From Cyanobium sp. CZS25K (GTDB lineage: Bacteria; Cyanobacteriota; Cyanobacteriia; PCC-6307; Cyanobiaceae), in the NCBI GenBank assembly GCA_030373325.1, contig JAUCZB010000020.1:1-49191 (forward strand): DNA of 49,191 nucleotides, in the 5' to 3' direction. This document shows positions 41,736 through 49,191 of this stretch, piece by piece. Within the stretch, counting starts at the first letter, position 1. Every line of letters begins with the position of its first letter. Under the pieces are notes generated by a model that was not told the origin of the DNA, made no database searches, and worked only from the letters and a program-made list of their open reading frames with translations. The position numbers and the translations under genes were made by a program.

Positions 41736-41762
41736 GATCAGAACCGAAGCGTGGTTCTGATC
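41736..41762. terminator. Long hairpin over the porin stop codon
   Basis: GATCAGAACC (41736-41745) and GGTTCTGATC (41753-41762) form a perfect 10-bp stem with a 7-base loop between the convergent gltS and porin genes. The right arm codes for the last residues of the porin, and the left arm covers its final Phe and stop codon. It has no T run, so its role as terminator or RNA stabiliser is inference. Confidence 0.45.
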
Positions 41763-43105
41763 AGGCCGGCCCAGACCCCCAGGCTGGCCTCTGAGGAGGC
41801 CGGAGCAAAGCGCAGGGCCTCGGAGAGATCTGTGCTGCCGGTGAGGGCACCGCGCGGGCGCGGTAGCCAGAACACTGCCGGCGTCAGGGCAAAGGCATCG
41901 CTGAGCTGGATCCGGTAGAAGACCTCGAAGGCCAGCCCCCGGTCGTCGATGCTGCTGGTCGTCGGTGTCTGGATGGCATGCATGTGGGCGGGCGATCCGA
42001 CGGCCAACCCCAGGCTGTTGCCCACCCCCAGCACATCGCTCCACACCAGGCCGGTGTACCAGGAGCGGCTGCGCACCCCCGACAGGCCCGGCACCGGGTA
42101 GGTGGCGAAGCGGAACGTGTCGTGCCCCCAGCCGGCGCTGATCGAGGGAAGCCAGCCGGAGGTACGGGGTTGCCAGTAGCCCGCCAGCGACCAGGATCCC
42201 AGGCTTCCCTCGCCGGCCCCCGCCGCCAGCTGGCTCGCCAGGGGCGTCCCCCTCAACCGCACCTGGGGGCCGCTCAGGCTGTAGGCGGCGGTGACGTTCC
42301 ACTTCGGCCGGCTGAGGGCCAGCTGCAGGGTGCTGGTCTGGGAGGAGGCCCCGCCGAACAGGCCGCCACCCTGGGGCGTACCCCCGGCCCGGCCGGCCAC
42401 GTAGGCGTAGCCGAGGCTCAGGCCCCGCAGCTCCCCCCCGGGTTGCCACCAGACACCGAAGCCCCCGCCGAGCCGTTTGCCATAGGTGCCCGGCGCTCCG
42501 GCGTACTGGAACAGATCGAGCATGGGGGAGGCGTTGTAGACGCTCGGCCAGACGGGAAGCATGTCGAGCTGCATCACCCGCGCCCCGATCGTGAAGCGGA
42601 TCTCGGGGCTGAGCGGAAGCTGCAGGTAGGCCCTGTTGATGGTGATCAGCCCCGTCGGGCAGGCCCCCTCACTGCTGCCGCAGGCCGGTTCCTGGAAGGC
42701 GAAGTCGAGGCGGGTGAGCGGCGTGGGCGGGTTGGAGAAGAAGCCGGAGCGGGCGAAGTTGCCACTGCGCAAACGGATCCGGAACAGGTCCTGGCCCGTG
42801 AAGCTGGTGTCGATCGTCAGACGGGCCTCGTGGTTGAAGCTCACCCCGTTCAGCAACGGCGCTCCATCCGCGGTGTTGCTGGCGCTGTCGCGCTCACTGC
42901 CGCTGTACTGCAGGGCCCCCAGGACGCCATTGATCTGCAGGTTCACCGTGGTGGTGGGCGCGAAGTCGGTGGCTCCGAGCGCTTCGGTGGCGGCAGGGGG
43001 GGGCAGCACCGGCACGTCCTCCAGCTCCTGGGCCAGCAGGGGCCCGGCGGCACAGCCGATCGAGGCGGCCGCCAGCCAGCCAACGGTGGCGACCGGTGGC
43101 CTCAT
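41738..43105 (-). CDS. Outer-membrane porin, OprB-like, lacking SLH domain
   Basis: 455 residues. A signal peptide (MRPPVATVGWLAAASIGCA) is followed by many alternating amphipathic strands and a C-terminal phenylalanine (TTLRF) typical of outer-membrane beta-barrels. Blocks such as FNHEARLTIDTSFTGQDLFR, RLRSGNFARSGFF and YLQLPLSPEIRFTIGARVMQ match the cyanobacterial OprB-type porins annotated as carbohydrate or iron-uptake porins. The N-terminal SLH domain of most of these is absent. It is 13 bases downstream of pgm, so the two are probably co-transcribed. Confidence 0.85.
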   Translation of the reverse strand: MRPPVATVGWLAAASIGCAAGPLLAQELEDVPVLPPPAATEALGATDFAPTTTVNLQINGVLGALQYSGSERDSASNTADGAPLLNGVSFNHEARLTIDTSFTGQDLFRIRLRSGNFARSGFFSNPPTPLTRLDFAFQEPACGSSEGACPTGLITINRAYLQLPLSPEIRFTIGARVMQLDMLPVWPSVYNASPMLDLFQYAGAPGTYGKRLGGGFGVWWQPGGELRGLSLGYAYVAGRAGGTPQGGGLFGGASSQTSTLQLALSRPKWNVTAAYSLSGPQVRLRGTPLASQLAAGAGEGSLGSWSLAGYWQPRTSGWLPSISAGWGHDTFRFATYPVPGLSGVRSRSWYTGLVWSDVLGVGNSLGLAVGSPAHMHAIQTPTTSSIDDRGLAFEVFYRIQLSDAFALTPAVFWLPRPRGALTGSTDLSEALRFAPASSEASLGVWAGLIRTTLRF

Positions 43106-43118
43106 GGGCCCTGGCCCC

Positions 43119-44798
<1,680 letters not shown>

Positions 44799-44883
44799 TT
44801 ACCCCCGTCGATTCTCCCGGCGGCCCGGTTACTGGTGGCGCGGGCAGGGCTGGCTAACCTGTGACCACCTTGTGATCGACGCC

Positions 44884-45345
44884 ATGGCGCCACGGTTGTT
44901 CCCCACCGCCTGGACCGGCGCTGCTGCCTTCACTCTTAACGCCACTCTCACCGCCACGGCCACCGCTGCCACGGCGGCCGCCCTGCTTGGTGCGGTCGCG
45001 CTGGGACTGCCCAGCGCCCGGGCGGCGGTGATGGGGGCCCCGAAGGCCCTCCCCTATGCCGCCGCGGTGGATCGCACCCATGCCGCCGCCGAAGCGGTGC
45101 TGGCCGGGGCGGGGGCCGAAACCTGCCTGCGGGGCAAGCTCACCAATGCATTGCTGGGGCTGTCCAGCAGCTGCGAGGCGAACGGCGATCGCAGTCCCCT
45201 TTGCCGCCTGGCGGACAGCGCCGCCGTGGTGACTCCCATGAGCCTGGCCTTCATGCGGGACACGGCCACCCAGTTGCTGGCCTTGATCGACGCTCCTGAA
45301 GCGGGTGCCGCTCCGGCAGGGGGGGCCGGCGCCGCCCAGCCCTGA
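44884..45345 (+). CDS. Small secreted Ala/Thr-rich protein
   Basis: 153 residues from ATG 44884. A hydrophobic Ala/Thr/Leu-rich stretch (FTLNATLTATATAATAAALL) forms the signal peptide, cleavage near ARA. The mature part has three Cys (ETCLRG, SSSCEANG, SPLCRLAD) and mixed helices. No family recognised. It is divergent from pgm and convergent with the Cys-containing secreted protein at 45380. Confidence 0.55.
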   Translation: MAPRLFPTAWTGAAAFTLNATLTATATAATAAALLGAVALGLPSARAAVMGAPKALPYAAAVDRTHAAAEAVLAGAGAETCLRGKLTNALLGLSSSCEANGDRSPLCRLADSAAVVTPMSLAFMRDTATQLLALIDAPEAGAAPAGGAGAAQP

Positions 45346-45349
45346 GCGC

Positions 45350-45365
45350 CACCACCAGGGTGGTG
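45350..45365. terminator. Small hairpin between convergent secreted-protein genes
   Basis: CACCACC and GGTGGTG (45350-45356 and 45359-45365) can pair over a very short loop between the stop codons of the convergent genes at 44884 and 45380. No T run; weak support. Confidence 0.25.
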
Positions 45366-45379
45366 CTGCACCCCGGGCT

Positions 45380-45847
45380 TCAGTTCTGATTGGGACCGAT
45401 CAGGTTCAGGCCTCCCTGGGGTCTGGGCGGGCCATCGGCGGCGGGTTTGGCGGCCGGCAGTTGCTGGCGGCAGACGGCCGTGAGACTCCGGGCTGCCCGG
45501 TCGATCGGTTCGCGGCGCTCGAAACTGTTGCTGGCGGCCACCAGCGATCGCTGACGGATGGTCCAGAGCACGTCCTTGCAGCTGGCGGGCAGGCGCGGAT
45601 GGTCGAGCAGGGGATTGGCCAGGCTGCGGGCCTGATCGCAGGCTTCGGCCGTGTTCTCACGGCTGCAGGCCAGGGCCACCAGCTGCAGGGAGCGGAAGTC
45701 GGCGGAGGGCGGAAAGGGGGGAGGCTCAGGGGCGGCCCGTAGGGGAGCAGCCCCCAGCACCGGCAGGCTTGCCAGCAGGGCCAGGTGCGGCAGGGCTGAA
45801 CGCAGGTGACGCGGGCCCTGTTGGTTGGCGGAAACGGTCCGGTCCAT
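45380..45847 (-). CDS. Small secreted protein with four cysteines
   Basis: 155 residues. A signal peptide (LPHLALLASLPVLGAA) is followed by a helical domain with four Cys (LVALACSRENTAEACDQA, PASCKDVLWTIRQ, LTAVCRQQL), which could form two disulfides, and a Gly/Pro-rich tail. It resembles small periplasmic proteins seen in marine picocyanobacteria, but I recognise no named family. It ends close to the convergent 44884 gene and lies 35 bases after the FAD monooxygenase gene on the same strand. Confidence 0.6.
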   Translation of the reverse strand: MDRTVSANQQGPRHLRSALPHLALLASLPVLGAAPLRAAPEPPPFPPSADFRSLQLVALACSRENTAEACDQARSLANPLLDHPRLPASCKDVLWTIRQRSLVAASNSFERREPIDRAARSLTAVCRQQLPAAKPAADGPPRPQGGLNLIGPNQN

Positions 45848-45882
45848 GGCTGGCGGGGAGGTCCCCCAATCATGACGGCCGC

Positions 45883-47130
45883 TCAGATGTCCCTGTCGAT
45901 CGCGCGGGTGCCGTTGCGCAGCTTACGCTGGCCGGCCTGCCAGCGCCGGGCCAGCAGGGGGCCGCTCCACCGGGCGCTGCGGGCCAGCATCCCCCGCAGC
46001 AGGTGGCCGCGCCGCAGCAGATCGGCCCGGTGGGCCTCCTGCGCCTGCAGCTGCTGGATCCGCAGGATCTCCGGCCGACGCTCGGCCACGACCGCCGCGG
46101 TGGCCGCATCGATGGCAGCGCTCCTCCCGGGCTCCCCCTCCATCAGGGCGGTCCCCAGATGCCTGGCGGCCACGAGAGCGTCCCGCAGGGCCATGTTGAT
46201 GCCCTGGGCCCGCAGCGGGCTCATCGGGTGGGCGGCATCGCCGAGCAGCAGCAGGCCGGGCCGCTGCCAGCGGGGGCAGAGCCCGACCCGCACCGGCAGC
46301 CGAACCGGCCCCTGCATGGCGGCCTCCGGCAGGGCCAGCAGAAGCCTTGCCAGGGGATCCGGGGCGTCACGGGCCCAGCGTTCCGCCCAGGCACCAGGGC
46401 CGGCCGTGGCGGGAGCGGGGACGCCCGGCGCGATCGCCCAGCCCAGTTGCACGCCGCCGCGGGCTGAGGGGTACAGGGCGTAGCTGCCGGAGGAGCCCAC
46501 CACCGTCACGAAGTGGCCGGCCAGCCAGGTGACGATCGCCTCGGCCTCCGGGGCCAGCAGGCGGAACCACAGCACGTCGAGGGGGCTGGGGGCGGTCTCC
46601 AGCGCCAGCCCTGCCTTCCGGCGCAGGAGTGAATCGCGGCCGTCGCAGGCCACCACCAGCTCGGCCTCCAGTCCGCTGCCGTCCGCCAGGCGGACGCCGG
46701 TGACGCGGTCCTCCCGCAACAGCAGATCACTCGCCGTCTGGCCAGCGAGGAACCGGAAACCCGGCTGCCGGCCCGCCTGGCGCAGCAGTTCCCGGAGCAG
46801 GTCGTCCTGATCGATCAGGGTGCAGGGGACGGGGCTCCCCATGGGTTCGGCCGCCTTGAACAGGAGCTGGCCATCGAGAAAGAAGCTCCAGCCCGCCAGG
46901 GGACGTTGGGCCATGGCCGCCGGGAGGGGCCTCAGGCCCATGGCGGCCAGGGCTGCCAGGCCGCTGGGCATCAGCCCCTCGCCACGAAAGGGGCGGGACC
47001 CACGCCCGGTGGCATCGATCAGGACGACCCCGAGGCCGCGGCGGGCGAGCAGCAGGGCCAGGCTGGCGCCGGCCGGACCGGCCCCCACCACTACCACCCG
47101 GGCGGCAGGGGGCCCGGAGAGGCTGCTCAG
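45883..47130 (-). CDS. FAD-dependent monooxygenase (PHBH/UbiH type)
   Basis: About 415 residues. FAD-binding GAGPAGASLALLLARRG, middle DG motif VVACDGRDSLLRRKAG, and GDAAHPMSPLRAQGINMALRDA near the C-terminus define the aromatic-ring hydroxylase family. The substrate is unknown; quinone or aromatic biosynthesis is possible. The first ordinary start (GTG 47097) falls at the first residue of the FAD strand. CTG 47130 overlaps the upstream stop as CTGA and adds 11 residues (LSSLSGPPAAR), giving a normal N-terminus, so I use it. Confidence 0.85.
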   Translation of the reverse strand: MSSLSGPPAARVVVVGAGPAGASLALLLARRGLGVVLIDATGRGSRPFRGEGLMPSGLAALAAMGLRPLPAAMAQRPLAGWSFFLDGQLLFKAAEPMGSPVPCTLIDQDDLLRELLRQAGRQPGFRFLAGQTASDLLLREDRVTGVRLADGSGLEAELVVACDGRDSLLRRKAGLALETAPSPLDVLWFRLLAPEAEAIVTWLAGHFVTVVGSSGSYALYPSARGGVQLGWAIAPGVPAPATAGPGAWAERWARDAPDPLARLLLALPEAAMQGPVRLPVRVGLCPRWQRPGLLLLGDAAHPMSPLRAQGINMALRDALVAARHLGTALMEGEPGRSAAIDAATAAVVAERRPEILRIQQLQAQEAHRADLLRRGHLLRGMLARSARWSGPLLARRWQAGQRKLRNGTRAIDRDI

Positions 47131-47381
47131 GTGAAGGAGTTGTAGTTGAGACCTTCCTCGGAGCTGGCGGTCTCCGCCCCCTGGAGGGAGTTCTTCATCC
47201 TGAGCAGGTAGTCGACCAGTTCCTGCTGAACGGTCAGCAGCTCGCTGGTGCAGCCCCGGAAGGCGGCACGGTGGCGGATCTCGTCATGGCGGGTGTGCAG
47301 ATCCCGCAGCATCAGGTTGATGGCATCGAGGCGTGGCGTGACCTGCCGGGATGGGGGGGTGGAGGTGGACACCGGGGCCAT
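47127..47381 (-). CDS. Small coiled-coil protein upstream of the monooxygenase
   Basis: 84 residues. A Thr/Ser/Pro-rich N-terminus is followed by long helices (LDAINLMLRDLHTRHDEIR and TVQQELVDYLLRMKNSLQG) with heptad-like spacing, one Cys and an acidic tail. Soluble. I do not recognise the family. It ends on the CTGA overlap with the FAD monooxygenase, so the two are likely coupled. The phospholipase D gene lies 18 bases upstream on the same strand. Confidence 0.65.
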   Translation of the reverse strand: MAPVSTSTPPSRQVTPRLDAINLMLRDLHTRHDEIRHRAAFRGCTSELLTVQQELVDYLLRMKNSLQGAETASSEEGLNYNSFT

Positions 47382-47399
47382 GAATCGTGTGCTTAAGCG

Positions 47400-48830
47400 T
47401 TAGCGAATCGTAGTCGGCGCTGCCATCGCCGCCGCGCCGGTCCGCTCACGGCCGCTGCCGCAGGTGCGCCGCTGTTGCTCCATGCGGCGAGCCAGTCGAC
47501 CACCGATGCCCAGTTCGGCTCCGCGCCAGAGGCGGTTGATCTCCGCTTCGAAGTGGCGGGCCAGCAAAGGCGAGCGGATCAGCAGCAGGGTCTCATCGTT
47601 CTGGTGCGCCGCCGAAGGGCTCCAGTTGAAGCTGCCGGTGATCACGTCCCGCCCATCGATCACGGCGAACTTGTGGTGCAGCTTGTCGCCCCGGGCCAGC
47701 TGGGGTGTGCCGACTCCTTCCAGCGGCGTGTCCCAGGCCCGGTTGCCCGCTTCGATCTTGCAGTCCTGGTCGGGCAGGGTGACGCCGAGCAGATCGAGGG
47801 TTTCGCTGAAGGCCCGGTTGGCGAAGCCCGGATCCGCCAGCAGGCGGATCTTCACACCCCGGGCATGGAGGTCCTGCAGCCGGTCGGCCAGGTTCTGGCC
47901 CGAGAAGACGAACAGGGCCAGATCAAGGCGCCGACGGGCACCGGCCAGCCGGCTCTCCAGCCAGGCCAGGCCATGGTTGGGATCTCGGCGGCGGTGGGGA
48001 GCGAACAGCACCTCCACCGTCGTGCCGGCCACGTCGACCACCTGGGCGGGACCGCTCTCCTTGGCGATGCCGAAGCGGCTGTCAGGTTCACGGCCAGGGC
48101 CATCGCCCCAGAGCCGGGCGAATTCAGCGGCGAACACATCCGCCAGGGCGGGGCTTTCGAAGCGCAGCAGGTGGTTGACGTTGCCGCGGGTGCTCGGCGC
48201 GCCCGCATCCCCGTGGATGCAGGAGGGGCTGAAGTTGGCGGATCCGGTCACGACCACCCGGCCGTCGACCACCAGGAACTTGTGGTGCATCAGGCCGCTG
48301 CCGCGGCTGCCGTCGGCCGTGTCGTCGAGCAGGGGAACGCCGGCCCGCTGCAGCACGGCGACGGCGTCCCCCTGGCCGAGGGCCGCCAGCTGTTGCTGGC
48401 GCTGGCGTTGATGGGGGGGCAGATCCACCGGATGTTGCTGGCTCCAGGGGGCGCTGTAGAGGTTCTCCAGCACCACCCGCACCTGCACCCCGCGGCGATG
48501 GCGTTCCGCCAGGGCCTCGGCCACGGCCGGCAGGGACAGCTCCTGCACGGCCACCAGGATCTGCCGGCGGGCCTCGCGGATGCTTTCGAGCACCAGGGCC
48601 TCCAGGTCATCCCCCTGGCGCCACTGGCCGCTGATCGGGCTGCGGTAGCGGCTCTCGCCGCGATGGTTGAAGGCCACGCGGATGCCTGGCGGCAGGGGCA
48701 GGGCCTTTGTGGAGCCGCCGCTCAGCGCGGCCGGCGCCGGCCCGCAGCCCGCCAGCAGCAGGGCCGCCGTCAGGGTGGTGAGGGGCCGGGGGGCCTGCTG
48801 GAGACGGGTCAGGAAGGAGACAGGGGCCAC
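47400..48830 (-). CDS. Phospholipase D-like lipoprotein
   Basis: 476 residues. A signal peptide ends in the lipobox LLLAGC (Cys29), so it is probably anchored to a periplasm-facing membrane. Two PLD active-site HKD motifs are present: MHHKFLVVDGRVVVTGSANFS and LHHKFAVIDGRDVITGSFNWS. The family includes phospholipases, cardiolipin synthases and nucleases; the substrate cannot be read. The start is GTG 48830. Confidence 0.9.
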   Translation of the reverse strand: MAPVSFLTRLQQAPRPLTTLTAALLLAGCGPAPAALSGGSTKALPLPPGIRVAFNHRGESRYRSPISGQWRQGDDLEALVLESIREARRQILVAVQELSLPAVAEALAERHRRGVQVRVVLENLYSAPWSQQHPVDLPPHQRQRQQQLAALGQGDAVAVLQRAGVPLLDDTADGSRGSGLMHHKFLVVDGRVVVTGSANFSPSCIHGDAGAPSTRGNVNHLLRFESPALADVFAAEFARLWGDGPGREPDSRFGIAKESGPAQVVDVAGTTVEVLFAPHRRRDPNHGLAWLESRLAGARRRLDLALFVFSGQNLADRLQDLHARGVKIRLLADPGFANRAFSETLDLLGVTLPDQDCKIEAGNRAWDTPLEGVGTPQLARGDKLHHKFAVIDGRDVITGSFNWSPSAAHQNDETLLLIRSPLLARHFEAEINRLWRGAELGIGGRLARRMEQQRRTCGSGRERTGAAAMAAPTTIR

Positions 48831-48884
48831 GGGCTGGAAGGGGCGGTTCGCTTCGCTCCTTCAGCATTCCCGGTGCTGGCCGCC

Positions 48885-49091
48885 TCAGTGGTGGCCGGGC
48901 ATCTCAGACGTCCGCAGCATGGCGGCGAACCAGAGGCTGCCGATCACCACGGCGGCGATCACGCCGGAGGCGATGCTGACCCGCAACATCAGGATCGGCA
49001 CCACCAAGGGGAAGAGGATGGACCCGGCCATGGGGGTGAGGGCCACGACCAGCCTGAGCAGACCGCGGTTGGAGCTGGCGGTGTTCTGCAT
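48885..49091 (-). CDS. Small two-helix membrane protein
   Basis: 68 residues from ATG 49091. Two hydrophobic segments (LLRLVVALTPMAGSILFPLVVPILML and VIAAVVIGSLWFAAML) and a short tail ending PGHH. The ATG overlaps the stop of the upstream gene (TGATG), which fixes the start over an earlier in-frame ATG. Family unknown. Confidence 0.6.
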   Translation of the reverse strand: MQNTASSNRGLLRLVVALTPMAGSILFPLVVPILMLRVSIASGVIAAVVIGSLWFAAMLRTSEMPGHH

Positions 49092-49191
49092 CAGAACCAC
49101 TCGGCCACCGCCTGGCTGGCGGGGTTGCTGTTGTCTTCCGGCGTCGAGCGGCGGAACTCCATGGTGATGCTGCGCTTCTGCTCGCCATCGG
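49091..49191 (-). CDS. C-terminal end of a gene running off the right edge
   Basis: The last 32 codons of a minus-strand gene, ending with RRSTPEDNSNPASQAVAEWF and TGA. It overlaps the next ATG as TGATG. Too little is present to name a family. Confidence 0.6.
   Translation of the reverse strand, partial: DGEQKRSITMEFRRSTPEDNSNPASQAVAEWF

Overview
The window (about 49 kb, roughly two-thirds G+C, almost fully coding on both strands) reads as chromosome of a high-GC unicellular cyanobacterium of the Synechococcus/Cyanobium type. Evidence: a 48-residue high-light-inducible (Hli) chlorophyll-binding protein, a DUF2973 protein, a 1-Cys peroxiredoxin, an OprB-type porin, KtrA/KtrB potassium uptake, a cyanobacterial RarA-like ATPase with a long C-terminal extension, and many small proteins of a cyanobacterial kind. 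I see no rRNA, tRNA, CRISPR array, transposase, integrase or prophage gene. It looks like core chromosome with some accessory genes.

Layout. 1-8.8 kb: a BrkB/YihY membrane protein and two small membrane proteins, then minus-strand exonuclease VII (xseA, xseB), hli, a divergent HAD phosphatase, HrpB helicase and small membrane proteins. 8.9-14 kb: an HtrA/Deg protease, several small proteins (one with paired CX3C motifs, one NblA-like, one Nif11-like), an ABC-F ATPase and a ribbon-helix-helix protein. 14-21.5 kb: a tight minus-strand run reading ndh2, HAD phosphatase, hflX fused in frame to a 1-Cys peroxiredoxin, ktrB, ktrA, anmK. 21.6-24.4 kb: cysH and coaX, a convergent bcp peroxiredoxin, and a secreted DUF1400-like protein. 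24.5-36.2 kb: RarA-like ATPase divergent from two tandem RND efflux systems, each a lipoprotein adaptor plus an inner-membrane pump. 36.3-41.7 kb: a LysM protein, an Anbu proteasome-like peptidase, glutaminase, a small secreted protein and the Na+/glutamate symporter GltS. 41.7-49.2 kb: porin and phosphoglucomutase (pgm first, porin second in one unit), small secreted proteins, an FAD monooxygenase, a lipoprotein phospholipase D and small membrane proteins.

How genes fit together. The 14-21.5 kb run joins respiration, peroxide removal, ribosome rescue, K+ uptake and cell-wall recycling, consistent with a general stress or housekeeping transcript. Anbu, GlsA and GltS all bear on recovery of amino acids or glutamate. 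The two RND systems look like an old tandem duplication with separate control; no TolC-like outer-membrane channel is present here.

The most distinctive sequence-level features are six 4-bp NTGA stop/start overlaps that use all four bases at N (two would need CTG starts), the stop-free hflX-peroxiredoxin ORF, hydrophobic insertions at one site in both RND pumps, and palindromes upstream of the Anbu gene and the second RND system. I did not find one clearly new multi-gene defence or biosynthetic system.
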